NCBI GenBank assembly: GCA_036226585.1
Contig: CP108997.1
Location: 2,046,001 to 2,110,000 of the forward strand
Direction: 5' to 3'
Source: Streptomyces sp. NBC_00708
GTDB lineage: Bacteria > Actinomycetota > Actinomycetes > Streptomycetales > Streptomycetaceae
Length of the DNA: 64,000 bases
Part shown: positions 8,403 to 17,512 of the stretch, piece after piece
Numbering within the stretch: position 1 is the stretch's first letter
How the letters are laid out: each line of letters begins with the position of its first letter
Position numbers and translations under genes: made by a program
Notes under the pieces: generated by a model
What the model was told of the DNA's origin: nothing
The model's database searches: none
What the model saw: only the letters and a program-made list of their open reading frames with translations

Positions 8403-8978
8403 TTACGAAACGTTGACCCCGAAGTCTAGAGCGATGCCTCGCAGCCCTGATGCGTACCCCTGACCAACTGCACGGAACTTCCACTCGCCGTTGTAGCGGT
8501 AGAGCTCGCCGAAGATCATCGCGGTCTCCGTGGAGGCGTCCTCGGTGAGGTCGTAACGCGCGAGTTCCTGGCCGTCGGCCTGATTGACGACGCGGATGAA
8601 AGCGTTGCTGACCTGGCCGAATGTCTGACCACGATTGTCGGCCTCGTGAATCGACACCGGAAAGACGATCTTGTCGCAGTGGGCCGGCACCTGCGTGAGG
8701 TTCACGATGATCGACTCGTCGTCGCCCTCGCCCTCACCCGTGAGGTTGTCACCGGTGTGCTCCACGGAACCGTCGGGGCTCGTGAGGTTGTTGTAGAACA
8801 CGAACCACTCGTCGCCGAGCACCCGGCCCGACTGGCACAGCAGCGCGCTGGCGTCGAGGTCGAAGTCGGCCCCGGTCGTGGATCGTGCGTCCCAGCCGAG
8901 CCCGACCAGCACCTGGGTGAGATTGGGTGCGGCCTTGGAGAGGGAGACATTGCCTCCCTTGGCGAGCGTGACGCCCAT
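8403..8978 (-). CDS. terD: TerD-family stress protein (second paralogue)
   Basis: A 191-residue canonical TerD/TerE protein beginning [18 protein letters not shown]. It has both Ca2+-binding acidic regions seen in the family, [10 protein letters not shown] and [14 protein letters not shown], and the conserved ending [30 protein letters not shown] lies about 7 bases before the ATG. It is very similar to the next gene upstream, indicating a tandem duplication. TerD proteins are cytosolic, bind calcium and are linked to tellurite and oxidative stress tolerance; in Streptomyces they also influence differentiation. Confidence 0.93.
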   Translation of the reverse strand: MGVTLAKGGNVSLSKAAPNLTQVLVGLGWDARSTTGADFDLDASALLCQSGRVLGDEWFVFYNNLTSPDGSVEHTGDNLTGEGEGDDESIIVNLTQVPAHCDKIVFPVSIHEADNRGQTFGQVSNAFIRVVNQADGQELARYDLTEDASTETAMIFGELYRYNGEWKFRAVGQGYASGLRGIALDFGVNVS

Positions 8979-9017
8979 GGTGTGTCCTCCCCGAGTCTAT
9001 GAACCGTCTTCTGTACC

Positions 9018-9063
9018 GGACGGCTCCGCCGGCCGGGACCGTGCCCGGCCGGCGGAGCCGTCC
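9018..9063. terminator. Perfect 20-bp-stem hairpin between terD paralogues
   Basis: Arms at 9018-9037 and 9044-9063 are exactly complementary over 20 bp with a 6-base loop. It lies downstream of the TerD gene at 9139-9714 on the minus strand and is likely a terminator or mRNA-stability structure separating the two paralogues. Confidence 0.7.
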
Positions 9064-9071
9064 GCCCTGCG

Positions 9072-9104
9072 CGTCCGGCGCCGCACGTGGTGCGGCGCCG
9101 GACG
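9072..9104. terminator. Second tandem hairpin between terD paralogues
   Basis: Arms CGTCCGGCGCCGCA at 9072-9085 and the exact complement at 9091-9104 surround a 5-base loop. It is read first by RNA polymerase leaving the TerD gene at 9139-9714, then the 20-bp hairpin follows. Two strong hairpins in series suggest tight separation of expression. Confidence 0.65.
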
Positions 9105-9138
9105 GAAATGCTGATGCCGGGGCCGGGCCCCGGACCGG

Positions 9139-9714
9139 TCAGACGTTGACGCCGAAGTCCTGCGCGATGCCGCGCAGACCCGAGGCGTAGCCCTGACCGA
9201 TGGCACGGAACTTCCACTCCGCGCCGTTGCGGTACAGCTCGCCGAAGACCATGGCGGTCTCGGTCGAGGCGTCCTCGGACAGGTCGTAGCGCGCGAGCTC
9301 GCTGTTGTCGGCCTGGTTGACGACGCGGATGTACGCGTTGCGAACCTGGCCGAAGCTCTGCTGGCGGGTCTCGGCCTCGTAGATCGAGACCGGGAAGACG
9401 ATCTTGTCGACGTCGGCCGGCACCGTGGCCAGGTTGACGTTGATGACCTCGTCGTCGCCCTCGCCCTCACCGGTGAGGTTGTCACCGGTGTGCTCGACGG
9501 AGCCGTCGGGGCTCTTGAGGTTGTTGAAGAAGACGAAGTTGCCGTCGTTGGCGACCTTGCCCTCGGCGTTCGTCAGCAGAGCACTGGCGTCGAGGTCGAA
9601 GTCCCCGCCGGTGGTGGTACGGGCGTCCCAGCCGAGACCCACGATGACCGCGGTCAGGTTGGGCGCGGCCTTGGTCAGCGAGACGTTGCCGCCCTTGCTG
9701 AGGCTGACTCCCAC
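9139..9714 (-). CDS. terD: TerD-family stress protein (first paralogue)
   Basis: A 191-residue TerD protein with [17 protein letters not shown] and [14 protein letters not shown] calcium-binding regions and the ending [14 protein letters not shown] set the start at the GTG at 9714, giving [15 protein letters not shown], because that matches the family N-terminus and the length of the paralogue. A GGGAGGA site lies just upstream of it, with a short spacing of 3-4 bases. An in-frame ATG at 9726 would add four residues but has no ribosome site. It is followed by two strong hairpins and then the second terD gene. Confidence 0.92.
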   Translation of the reverse strand: MGVSLSKGGNVSLTKAAPNLTAVIVGLGWDARTTTGGDFDLDASALLTNAEGKVANDGNFVFFNNLKSPDGSVEHTGDNLTGEGEGDDEVINVNLATVPADVDKIVFPVSIYEAETRQQSFGQVRNAYIRVVNQADNSELARYDLSEDASTETAMVFGELYRNGAEWKFRAIGQGYASGLRGIAQDFGVNV

Positions 9715-9863
9715 GAGTCCTCCCATTGGTTTCTTGGGGGCCGGCCGGTGCCGGCGCCTCCACGTCGTGTTGACATCGGATCAACGAGTGGATCCTAGTG
9801 ACCGGTTCCCGGCCTCAACAGGCTTTCGGGTGCGGACCGGCCCGCGATCCGCCCGAAGCCGGA

Positions 9864-10322
9864 TCAGAGGGCGCCGAGCGCCTTGATGTATTCGTTGAGG
9901 TCGCGCGCGTCGGGCAGGCCGTTGACGACCGTCCAGCGCACCACGCCCTCCTTGTCGATGATGAAGGTGCCGCGCACCGCGCAGCCCTTCTCCTCGTCGA
10001 AGACGCCGTAGGCCCGCGAGGTCTCTCCGTGCGGCCAGAAGTCGGACAGCAGCGGGTACTCCAGGCCCTCCTGCTCGGCGAAGACGCGCAGGGTGTGGAT
10101 GGAGTCGTTGGACACGGCCAGCAGCTGCGTGTCGTCGTTCTCGAACGTGGGCAGCTCGTCGCGGAGCGCACACAGCTCGCCCGTGCAGACCCCGGTGAAG
10201 GCGAACGGGTAGAACAGCAGCACCACGTTCTTCTCGCCGCGGAAATCCGAGAGCTTCACGGTCCGGCCGTGGTTGTCCTTCAGCTCGAAATCCGGGGCCT
10301 GGGTGCCGACCTCGATCGCCAT
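9864..10322 (-). CDS. AhpE/BCP-type peroxiredoxin
   Basis: A 152-residue thioredoxin-fold peroxidase reducing H2O2 or organic hydroperoxides in the cytosol. The active site reads [13 protein letters not shown], with the peroxidatic Cys at 46 and a second Cys at 51. The overall sequence is closest to the mycobacterial AhpE group, usually described as one-Cys, but the C-x4-C spacing is that of BCP/PrxQ enzymes, so it may form an intramolecular disulfide. A third Cys occurs in [11 protein letters not shown]. The ATG at 10322 begins [14 protein letters not shown]. It lies downstream of the DUF3052 gene, separated by a strong hairpin. Confidence 0.9.
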   Translation of the reverse strand: MAIEVGTQAPDFELKDNHGRTVKLSDFRGEKNVVLLFYPFAFTGVCTGELCALRDELPTFENDDTQLLAVSNDSIHTLRVFAEQEGLEYPLLSDFWPHGETSRAYGVFDEEKGCAVRGTFIIDKEGVVRWTVVNGLPDARDLNEYIKALGAL

Positions 10323-10479
10323 GAAACGCGTCCCTTCGCTACGTCACCGGGCTGGGCTGTCCGGGTGACCCCCACCCTACGCAGAGGGCCCCCGCAGCCG
10401 CGCGGCACCCGGGAAAGCTTCCCGCGTACGCGCGGATCAAGCCACCGGGTATCGGGGACGGATGTGCGACGGGACGTAC

Positions 10480-10518
10480 GAAGGCCCCCGGCCGGCGCTG
10501 TGCCTGTCGGGGGCCTTC
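10480..10518 (-). terminator. Hairpin terminator downstream of the DUF3052 gene
   Basis: Perfect 11-bp arms GAAGGCCCCCG (10480-10490) and CGGGGGCCTTC (10508-10518) lie 14 bases beyond the minus-strand stop of the DUF3052 gene. The position fits a transcription terminator isolating the peroxiredoxin gene. Confidence 0.7.
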
Positions 10519-10532
10519 AGGGGTTGGTGGGG

Positions 10533-10970
10533 TCAGCGCTTGGCCTTGGCCGCTTTGGGCGTGACGAGACGGCTTCCCGACCAGTCCTTGCCCGCGTTGA
10601 CGCTCTTGGTCTGGGCGAGCCCGGCGGTCTGGGCGGCCTCGTTGATGTCGCTCGGCTCGACGTATCCGTCGCGGCCGGTCTTCGGCGTCATCAGCCAGAC
10701 CACGCCGCCGTCCTCGAGCAGACCGATGGCATCCACCAGCGCGTCCGTAAGGTCGCCGTCCTCGTCACGGAACCAGAGCAGGACGACGTCGGCGACGTCG
10801 TCGTAGTCCTCGTCGACGAGTTCCTGGCCGATAGTGGCCTCAATGCCCTCACGGAGCTCCAGCTCGACGTCGTCGTCGTAGCCGATCTCCTGGACCACCT
10901 GTCCGGGCTCGAACCCCAGGCGTGCCGCCGGGTTGGTCCGCTCCTCCGCGTGGTCCGCGGTCGCGCTCAC
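10533..10970 (-). CDS. DUF3052 family protein
   Basis: A 145-residue acidic cytosolic protein of unknown function, conserved across actinobacteria. The GTG at 10970 (MSATADHAEERTNPAARLG) is chosen because AGGAGG sits 6 bases upstream; the ATG at 10988 would include that ribosome site in the coding region. Family features visible are AARLGFEPGQVVQEIGYDDDVE, an Asp-rich middle (LVDEDYDDVADVVLLWFRDEDGDL), VVWLMTPKTGRDGYVEPSDI and the C-terminal KDWSGSRLVTPK. It is divergent from aceE across a 537-bp gap. Confidence 0.85.
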   Translation of the reverse strand: MSATADHAEERTNPAARLGFEPGQVVQEIGYDDDVELELREGIEATIGQELVDEDYDDVADVVLLWFRDEDGDLTDALVDAIGLLEDGGVVWLMTPKTGRDGYVEPSDINEAAQTAGLAQTKSVNAGKDWSGSRLVTPKAAKAKR

Positions 10971-11507
10971 GGGTTGCCTCCTGATCATGTTTCGGAAAAT
11001 GCTTCAGCCACGCGCGTGCGCGGGGCGTTGGCCGTAGTCCACACGGGAGCGGCGGATCGCGCAAGTACCCAGCGTACGAGACCGCCTAAACGGTGACGTT
11101 TCGTATCACGTCGCCGCGCTGTCGGCGGCCCCCGCGGGGGCCCGCGTCCTCCTCCACTCCCCGTACGTCCTGCGTCCTTGGACAGCTTATGCCGTTTCGG
11201 CCCGGCATCCGGAGTCGAGCAGTGTTTGGGAACACTTGGACGCCTTGGGCGTATGGTTGCGGTCCGTCCCCGGTCATCCTGCCTGTCCCGTCCTGTCCGG
11301 CGCCTTCTGCCTGCACCGATACCCATTCGGTGGCCGTCCATCCGCCCCGGCGGAACCGGGCCGGGGCGCGTTCGCGGTTACCTCTCGGTAGAGATGACGT
11401 ACGCGTTCCAGCGGTACACGATGGGGATGGCGTACACATCCTTATGTCCGGGGGCATGACTCCCGTAACAGGCCCCGAAGCGCAGCACCGAACAGTGAAG
11501 GAACAGC
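10971..11507. other. 537-bp gene-free region between DUF3052 and aceE
   Basis: No convincing gene is seen on either strand. The region must hold the divergent promoters of the DUF3052 gene and aceE. It contains a 16-bp GC palindrome (11127-11142) and a gapped inverted repeat AGTGTT-tggg-AACACT (11221-11236). The last 100 bases are less GC-rich and lead to AAGGA just before the aceE GTG. I could not place a convincing -35/-10 pair. Confidence 0.5.
11221..11236. promoter_or_regulatory. Inverted repeat upstream of aceE (candidate operator)
   Basis: AGTGTT and AACACT form 6-bp arms around tggg, about 270 bases before the aceE start. The symmetric shape fits a dimeric repressor or activator site. 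The cognate protein is not identified from this window. Confidence 0.35.
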
Positions 11508-14249
11508 GTGGCTTCCGGATCCGATCGCAACCCGATCATCATTGGCGGCCTTCCGAGTCAGGTCCCGGATTTTGATCCCGAAGAGACCCAGGAATGGCTC
11601 GACTCCCTCGACGCCGCCGTCGACGAGCGAGGCCGTGAGCGGGCCCGCTATCTCATGCTCCGGCTCATCGAGCGCGCGCGCGAGAAGCGCGTCGCCGTTC
11701 CGGAGATGCGCAGCACGGACTACGTGAACACGATCGCCACGAAGGACGAACCGTTCTTCCCCGGCGACGAGGAGATCGAACGCAAGATCCTCAACGCGAC
11801 CCGCTGGAACGCGGCCGTGATGGTCTCGCGCGCCCAGCGTCCGGGGATCGGCGTGGGCGGGCACATCGCCACGTTCGCGTCCTCCGCCTCGCTGTACGAC
11901 GTCGGTTTCAACCACTTCTTCCGCGGCAAGGACGACGGTCTGGGCGGTGACCAGATCTTCTTCCAGGGGCACGCGTCCCCCGGGATCTACGCCCGCGCGT
12001 TCCTGCTGGACCGGCTGAGCGAGGCGCAGCTGGACGCGTTCCGCCAGGAGAAGTCGAAGGCGCCGAACGGGCTGTCCAGCTACCCGCACCCGCGGCTGAT
12101 GCCGGACTTCTGGGAGTTCCCGACCGTGTCGATGGGCCTCGGCCCGCTCGGCGCGATCTACCAGGCGCGGATGAACCGCTACATGGAGGCGCGCGGCCTC
12201 GCCGACACATCGAACTCGCATGTGTGGGCCTACCTCGGCGACGGCGAGATGGACGAGCCGGAGTCGCTGGGGCAGCTGTCCATCGCCGCCCGCGAGGGCC
12301 TGGACAACCTGACCTTCGTCGTCAACTGCAACCTCCAGCGCCTCGACGGCCCGGTGCGCGGCAACGGCAAGGTCATCCAGGAGCTGGAGTCCCAGTTCCG
12401 GGGCGCCGGGTGGAACGTCATCAAGCTGGTCTGGGACCGGTCCTGGGACCCGCTGCTGGCGCAGGACCGCACGGGCATCCTGGTCAACAAGCTGAACACG
12501 ACGCCGGACGGCCAGTTCCAGACGTACGCGACGGAGACCGGCGCCTACATCCGGGAGCACTTCTTCGGGGACGACCCGAGGCTGCGCGAGATGGTCAAGG
12601 ACATGACCGACCAGCAGATCCTGCACCTGGGACGCGGCGGTCACGACCACCGCAAGGTGTACGCGGCGTACGCGGCGGCCAAGGCCCACAAGGGCCAGCC
12701 GACGGTGATCCTGGCGCAGACGGTCAAGGGCTGGACGCTGGGGCCGAACTTCGAGGGCCGCAACGCGACCCACCAGATGAAGAAGCTCACCGCCGAGGAC
12801 CTGAAGCGGTTCCGGGACCGGCTGCACATCCCGATCGCGGACAAGGAGCTGGAGGACGGCAACCCGCCGTACTACCACCCGGGCCGCGGCTCGGAGGAGA
12901 TCCAGTACATGCACGACCGCCGCAAGGGCCTGGGCGGTTACGTCCCGACCCGGGTGGTGCGCGCGAAGGCGCTGGAGCTGCCCGGGGACAAGACGTACGC
13001 GACGGCGAAGAAGGGCTCGGGTCAGCAGTCGATCGCCACCACCATGGCGTTCGTCCGCATCCTGAAGGACCTCATGCGGGACAAGGAGATCGGCAAGCGT
13101 TTCGTGCTGATCGCGCCCGACGAGTACCGCACCTTCGGCATGGACGCCTTCTTCCCGAGCGCGAAGATCTACAACCCGCTCGGGCAGCAGTACGAGTCGG
13201 TGGACCGCGATCTGCTGCTCGCGTACAAGGAGTCGCCGACCGGGCAGATGCTGCACGACGGCATCTCGGAGGCGGGCTGCACGGCCTCGCTGATCGCCGC
13301 GGGTTCGGCGTACGCGACGCACGGCGAGCCGCTGATCCCGGTGTACGTCTTCTACTCGATGTTCGGGTTCCAGCGCACCGGTGACCAGTTCTGGCAGATG
13401 GCCGACCAGCTCGCGCGCGGCTTCGTGCTGGGCGCGACGGCCGGCCGGACGACGCTGACCGGCGAGGGGCTCCAGCACGCCGACGGGCACTCGCAGCTGC
13501 TGGCCTCGACCAACCCGGGCTGTGTGGCCTACGACCCGGCGTTCGGGTACGAGATCGCGCACATCGTCCAGGACGGTCTGCGCCGCATGTACGGCGGGAC
13601 GCCCGAGGAGAACGAGGACGTCTTCTACTACCTCACCGTCTACAACGAGCCGATCCAGCACCCGGCGGAGCCGGCCGACGTGGACGTCGAGGGCATCCTG
13701 AAGGGCGTCTACCGCTACAGCGGCGGGGAGAAGGGCGAGATCCCGGCCCAGATCCTGGCGTCCGGTGTGGCGGTGCCGTGGGCGGTCGAGGCGCAGCGCA
13801 TCCTCGCGGACGAGTGGAACGTGAAGGCTGACGTCTGGTCGGCGACCTCCTGGAACGAGCTGCGGCGCGAGGCCGTGGACGTGGAGCGGTACAACCTGCT
13901 GCACCCGGAGGAGGAGCAGCGCGTCCCGTACGTGACGCGCAAGCTCTCCGGGGCGCAGGGGCCGTTCGTGGCGGTGTCGGACTGGATGCGGTCCGTGCCG
14001 GACCAGATCGCCCGCTGGGTGCCCGGCGCGTACCAGTCGCTCGGCGCGGACGGCTTCGGCTTCGCGGACACGCGGGGCGCGGCGCGGCGGTTCTTCCACA
14101 TCGACGCGCAGTCGATCGTGCTCGCGGTGCTCACCGAGCTGGCGAAGGACGGGAAGATCGACCGTTCGGTGCTGAAGACGGCGGTCGACCGCTACGAGCT
14201 GCTGGACGTGGCCTCGGCCGATCCGGGGGCCGCGGGCGGCGACGCGTAA
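11508..14249 (+). CDS. aceE: Pyruvate dehydrogenase E1 component, homodimeric type
   Basis: A 913-residue thiamine-diphosphate enzyme that decarboxylates pyruvate and acetylates the lipoyl groups of E2. It feeds acetyl-CoA to the TCA cycle and to fatty acid and polyketide synthesis. The ThDP motif is [10 protein letters not shown] near residue 244, ending at NCNLQRLDG. Other conserved stretches are [38 protein letters not shown] and [12 protein letters not shown]. Length fits the AceE (E. coli-like) single-chain type rather than PdhA/PdhB. The GTG at 11508 has AAGGA 6 bases upstream. E2 and E3 genes are not in the window. A 12-bp-stem hairpin follows the stop. Confidence 0.97.
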   Translation: MASGSDRNPIIIGGLPSQVPDFDPEETQEWLDSLDAAVDERGRERARYLMLRLIERAREKRVAVPEMRSTDYVNTIATKDEPFFPGDEEIERKILNATRWNAAVMVSRAQRPGIGVGGHIATFASSASLYDVGFNHFFRGKDDGLGGDQIFFQGHASPGIYARAFLLDRLSEAQLDAFRQEKSKAPNGLSSYPHPRLMPDFWEFPTVSMGLGPLGAIYQARMNRYMEARGLADTSNSHVWAYLGDGEMDEPESLGQLSIAAREGLDNLTFVVNCNLQRLDGPVRGNGKVIQELESQFRGAGWNVIKLVWDRSWDPLLAQDRTGILVNKLNTTPDGQFQTYATETGAYIREHFFGDDPRLREMVKDMTDQQILHLGRGGHDHRKVYAAYAAAKAHKGQPTVILAQTVKGWTLGPNFEGRNATHQMKKLTAEDLKRFRDRLHIPIADKELEDGNPPYYHPGRGSEEIQYMHDRRKGLGGYVPTRVVRAKALELPGDKTYATAKKGSGQQSIATTMAFVRILKDLMRDKEIGKRFVLIAPDEYRTFGMDAFFPSAKIYNPLGQQYESVDRDLLLAYKESPTGQMLHDGISEAGCTASLIAAGSAYATHGEPLIPVYVFYSMFGFQRTGDQFWQMADQLARGFVLGATAGRTTLTGEGLQHADGHSQLLASTNPGCVAYDPAFGYEIAHIVQDGLRRMYGGTPEENEDVFYYLTVYNEPIQHPAEPADVDVEGILKGVYRYSGGEKGEIPAQILASGVAVPWAVEAQRILADEWNVKADVWSATSWNELRREAVDVERYNLLHPEEEQRVPYVTRKLSGAQGPFVAVSDWMRSVPDQIARWVPGAYQSLGADGFGFADTRGAARRFFHIDAQSIVLAVLTELAKDGKIDRSVLKTAVDRYELLDVASADPGAAGGDA

Positions 14250-14262
14250 CGCTGTGACCGGT

Positions 14263-14300
14263 GCGGGGCGGCGGGGCCCGGGTGGGCGCCGCCGCCCCGC
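14263..14300 (+). terminator. Hairpin terminator after aceE
   Basis: Twelve-base arms GCGGGGCGGCGG (14263-14274) and its complement (14289-14300) begin 13 bases after the aceE stop. It also faces the convergent inhibitor-like gene and could act on both transcripts. Confidence 0.65.
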
Positions 14301-14317
14301 GGCGTGTCCGGGGCCGG

Positions 14318-14719
14318 TCAGCTCTCCCAGACCTTGAAGGCGCGCACCTGGTACGGCGAGCGCGGCAGCCAGGTGCCGCCGCCCGGATACGTCTCGAACT
14401 CGCCGGTCTCCTGGCACTCGGCGGACTGGTAGGTGGTGACGGGCCGGCCGGTGCGGTTGGCGAGGGCCTGGGCGGTGGTGCCGGGCTTCAGCGGGACACA
14501 GCTCTCGATGTCGATGGTGGACAGCTCATGGGTCTGCCGGGCCCCGGTGAAGTCGGGCTTCGCCCAGAGGCAGAGCTGCCCGCTCCCGCAGTCCCCGAGC
14601 CGGACGGGCGCGGCGGCAGCCCCCGGAGCTGCCGCGGCGCGGGTCGGCGGGGACGCGAACAGGGCGGTGACGGCGAGGAGAACGGCGGCCAGGGTGGCCG
14701 TGACTACGGTCGTACGCAT
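14318..14719 (-). CDS. Secreted peptidase-inhibitor I36-like protein
   Basis: A 133-residue small exported protein. Residues 1-30 form a signal peptide (MRTTVVTATLAAVLLAVTAL, then an Ala-rich cleavage zone). The mature part has the cysteine-containing pattern CGSGQLCLWAKPDFTG near 44-59, then CVPL and ECQETGEFETYPGG, as in peptidase inhibitor family I36 (SMI-like, beta-gamma crystallin-like fold). Four cysteines could make two disulfides. It may inhibit a metalloprotease outside the cell, but many I36-like proteins are untested. It converges on aceE. Confidence 0.75.
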   Translation of the reverse strand: MRTTVVTATLAAVLLAVTALFASPPTRAAAAPGAAAAPVRLGDCGSGQLCLWAKPDFTGARQTHELSTIDIESCVPLKPGTTAQALANRTGRPVTTYQSAECQETGEFETYPGGGTWLPRSPYQVRAFKVWES

Positions 14720-14840
14720 GAGAAATGAACCCCCGTGGTGATGGAACTGCCGAGTGGAGCGTCCACCGGTGTGGATCTTCCACGATCACCCTGGATGGTT
14801 ACTCTGCGTAATCGGAAGGGTTCGGGGCGGGGTTCACCCT

Positions 14841-14901
14841 GAAAGGTGACGGCCCCGCCGGGAAAGGTGACGGCCCCGCCGGATCGCTCCGGCGGGGCCG
14901 T
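14841..14901 (-). terminator. Terminator with a tandemly duplicated arm downstream of the MFS gene
   Basis: A 21-bp unit is present twice in tandem (14841-14861 and 14862-14882). Each copy ends in ACGGCCCCGCCGG, which is perfectly complementary to CCGGCGGGGCCGT at 14889-14901. The inner copy gives a 13-bp stem with a 6-base loop; the outer copy could compete for the same arm. It lies downstream of the MFS stop on the minus strand. Confidence 0.65.
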
Positions 14902-14941
14902 GGAACGCACCGTGTTGACGGGCGCGGTGTGAACGGGACCG

Positions 14942-16552
14942 TCAGATGTGGCCGCCGCCCATGCCCGCCTCCGCGTTCTCACCGCGCTTGGTCAGCGTGG
15001 CGACCAGCGCGGCGACCACCGCGACGATGCCGGCGACCATGAACGCGGTGCTCATGCCGGAGACGAAGGTGTCGTGCGCGACGCCCGCGATCCTGCCCGC
15101 GATCTCCGGCGGGGTCTCCTCGGTGACGGGCGGCATGCCGACCTTGATGGCGGAGGAGGCCTGGTCGAGCTGCTCGGGCGAGAGCGGCGGGAGCTGGGCC
15201 TCCTTCCAGTTGCCCGGCAGCTCGGAGTCGACGCGGGAGGCCATGATCGCGCCGAGCACCGCCGTACCGAGGCTGCCGCCGACCTGCATGGCGGCCTGCT
15301 GGAGGCCGCCCGCGACGCCGGAGAGCTCCATCGGGGCGTTGCCGACGATGACCTCGGTGGCACCGACCATGACGGGGGCGAGCCCGAGGCCGAGCAGGGC
15401 GAACCAGACCGACATGGTGAGCGTGCCCGTGCCGACGGTCAGCTGGGACATGCCGAAGCACGCGACGGCGGTGCAGATCATGCCGCCCACCAGCGGGACG
15501 CGCGGGCCGAACCTGGTGATCAGGGCGCCCGCCACCGGCGAGGCGACGATCATCATCGCGGTCAGCGGCAGCAGGTGCAGGCCCGCGTCGACGGCCTTCA
15601 TGCCGTGCACGTTCTGCAGGTAGAAGGTGACGAAGAAGAGGCCGCCCATGAACGCGAAGGCCATCAGCACCATCAGGACCGTGCCCGCGGAGAGCGGGAC
15701 GGACCGGAACATCGCCAGCGGGACCAGCGGCTCCTTGACGCGCTGCTCGACCAGGGCGAAGGCCAGGAACAGGACGACCGCGCCGGCCAGGAAGCCGACC
15801 GTCTGGAGGTCGCCCCAGCCCCACTCGGCGCCCTTGATGAGCGCCCAGATCAGGCAGAACATCGCACCGGACAGCAGCACGATGCCGGCGATGTCGAACG
15901 AGCGCGGTGCGTTCTCGGCGCGGTGGTCCTTGAGGATCAGCACACCGAGCACCAGGGCGAGCACGCCGACCGGCACGTTGATGAAGAAGACGGACTGCCA
16001 GCTGACGTGCTCGACGAGCACCCCGCCGAGGATCGGGCCGCCCGCGGTCGAGGCGCCGATCACCATGCCCCAGATGCCGATCGCCATGTTCAGCTTCTCG
16101 GCCGGGAAGGTGGCGCGCAGCAGCCCGAGCGCGGCCGGCATGAGCAGCGCGCCGAACAGGCCCTGGAGCACCCGGAAGGTGATCACGAGGGCGACGCTGT
16201 CGGACAGCCCGATGGCCCCCGACGCGGCCGCGAAGCCGACGACACCGATGAGGAAGGTCTGACGGTGGCCGAAGCGGTCACCGAGCTTGCCCGCGGTGAT
16301 CAGGGAGACCGCGAGGGCGAGCATGTAGCCGTTGGTGATCCACTGGACATCGGCGAGCGAGGCGCCGAGGTCCTGCTGGATGGCGGGGTTGGCGATCGCG
16401 ACGATCGTGCCGTCGAGCGCGACCATCATCACGCCGATGGCCACGGAGAACAGCGTCAGCCAGGGGTGGCCGCGCAGCCCCTGGACAGGTGCGGGACCGA
16501 CGGGGCCCCGGGGGTCCCGGGGAGCCTTTTCGACGGTGGTCTGACTAGTCAT
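14942..16552 (-). CDS. DHA2-family (EmrB/QacA-type) multidrug efflux transporter
   Basis: A 536-residue proton-coupled drug exporter of the major facilitator superfamily with 14 predicted membrane segments. Signatures are GVMMVALDGTIVAIANPAIQQDLG (motif D1 in TM1), GKLGDRFGHRQTF (motif A) and GPILGGVLVEHVSWQSVFFINVPVGV (motif C plus the typical DHA2 TM5-6 link). The ATG at 16552 (MTSQTTVEK) is preferred. A -10-like TAATCT ends 7 bases before it, implying a leaderless transcript; an upstream ATG at 16594 lies within the operator. It diverges from a TetR gene, the classic repressor-pump arrangement. The substrate is unknown. Confidence 0.9.
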   Translation of the reverse strand: MTSQTTVEKAPRDPRGPVGPAPVQGLRGHPWLTLFSVAIGVMMVALDGTIVAIANPAIQQDLGASLADVQWITNGYMLALAVSLITAGKLGDRFGHRQTFLIGVVGFAAASGAIGLSDSVALVITFRVLQGLFGALLMPAALGLLRATFPAEKLNMAIGIWGMVIGASTAGGPILGGVLVEHVSWQSVFFINVPVGVLALVLGVLILKDHRAENAPRSFDIAGIVLLSGAMFCLIWALIKGAEWGWGDLQTVGFLAGAVVLFLAFALVEQRVKEPLVPLAMFRSVPLSAGTVLMVLMAFAFMGGLFFVTFYLQNVHGMKAVDAGLHLLPLTAMMIVASPVAGALITRFGPRVPLVGGMICTAVACFGMSQLTVGTGTLTMSVWFALLGLGLAPVMVGATEVIVGNAPMELSGVAGGLQQAAMQVGGSLGTAVLGAIMASRVDSELPGNWKEAQLPPLSPEQLDQASSAIKVGMPPVTEETPPEIAGRIAGVAHDTFVSGMSTAFMVAGIVAVVAALVATLTKRGENAEAGMGGGHI

Positions 16553-16559
16553 ACGCGAG

Positions 16560-16588
16560 AGATTAGTGTCAGTCGCTGACAGTTGACC
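16560..16588 (-). promoter_or_regulatory. TetR-type operator over the efflux-gene promoter
   Basis: TGTCAG-tcg-CTGACA (16567-16581) is a perfect 6-bp palindrome placed between a minus-strand -10-like TAATCT (16560-16565) and a weak -35-like TTGGTC. The position and symmetry fit binding of the adjacent TetR protein. On the plus strand TTGACC at 16583-16588 overlaps the same zone. Confidence 0.6.
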
Positions 16589-16669
16589 AACCATTTCACT
16601 AGTCGGTAACTGTCATGTAGCTCACAGGTAAGCTGCGCTGGACAGAACAGGGAGAAGAGGGCCGGTTCA

Positions 16670-17335
16670 GTGACCGAAGGGCAGCCGTCCGCGGCGCTCC
16701 CCACCGGGCTGCGCGAGCGCAAGAAGCGGCGCACCCGCGACGCGCTGCTCGTCGCCGCCCTCGAGCTCTTCACCACCCACGGGTACGAGCAGACCACCGT
16801 CGACGAGATCGCCGACGCGGTCGAGGTCTCCCAGCGCACCTTCTTCCGCTACTTCGCGGGCAAGGAGGCGGTCGTCTTCGCCGTGCAGGACATGGTGGAG
16901 TCGCACTTCCTCTCCGAGCTGCGCCAACGGCCCGCGGAAGAGGCCCCGTTCGAGGCCATGCGCCGCGCCGTGCTGTGCGCCTGGAACAGCATCGGGCAGA
17001 CCGTGGAGGCGATCATCCCGGTCGAACTCCACATGCGCGCCTACCGGATGATCGAATCGACGCCGTCGCTGCTCGCCGCCCATCTGCGCCGCAGCATGGT
17101 CCTGGAGAACCAGATCACCGAACTGATCGCGGAGCGCGAGGGGCTGGACACGGCACGCGACCCGCGCCCCCGGGCCGCCGTCGCCGCGTTCTCCGGGGTC
17201 ATGCGCGCGGCGGGCCAACTGTGGGGCCAGAGAGGGGACGGGGACATGGAATCCCTCCGCGTCCTGACCGAGACGTATCTCGACGCGCTCACCCCGGCCC
17301 TCTCCGAGAGATGGCGCACACCGCGCACACCGTGA
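16670..17335 (+). CDS. TetR-family transcriptional repressor of the adjacent efflux gene
   Basis: A 221-residue regulator. The N-terminal DNA-binding domain reads LRERKKRRTRDALLVAALELF, then TTVDEIADAVEVSQRTFFRYFAGKEAVVF near residues 43-71, the canonical TetR helix-turn-helix. The C-terminal ligand domain (about 80-210) is not assigned. The start is GTG at 16670 with GGGAGAAGAGGG upstream. It is divergent from the DHA2 transporter, and the palindrome between them is the probable operator; a transporter substrate is the likely inducer. Confidence 0.9.
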   Translation: MTEGQPSAALPTGLRERKKRRTRDALLVAALELFTTHGYEQTTVDEIADAVEVSQRTFFRYFAGKEAVVFAVQDMVESHFLSELRQRPAEEAPFEAMRRAVLCAWNSIGQTVEAIIPVELHMRAYRMIESTPSLLAAHLRRSMVLENQITELIAEREGLDTARDPRPRAAVAAFSGVMRAAGQLWGQRGDGDMESLRVLTETYLDALTPALSERWRTPRTP

Positions 17336-17512
17336 ACACAGCAGCACGACACACCCCGTCAACAGCCCGTGAGCGCGGCGCTTCCGACGGCGCGGAGCGT
17401 GCCGCAATGCCGTACACAGCGTGAGGCGATCGCCGTGTCATTCCGCACAGTCGGGTGATCTGCGTCACCCTGCTCACAAACCGGCCACGCGCGTCTCCTA
17501 GGGTGGTCCGGA

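Noticed and set aside
9714..9726. ATG at 9726 as the start of the first terD paralogue
   Set aside because: No ribosome site upstream. GTG 9714 gives the family N-terminus, equals the paralogue length and has GGGAGGA just before it.
11236..11257. Promoter TTGGAC with TATGGT upstream of aceE
   Set aside because: The spacing is only 10 bases, far below the 16-19 needed.
11442..14417. A 990-codon minus-strand open frame opposite aceE
   Set aside because: Arg/Val/His-rich shadow of the aceE coding sequence, with no ribosome site and no family resemblance.
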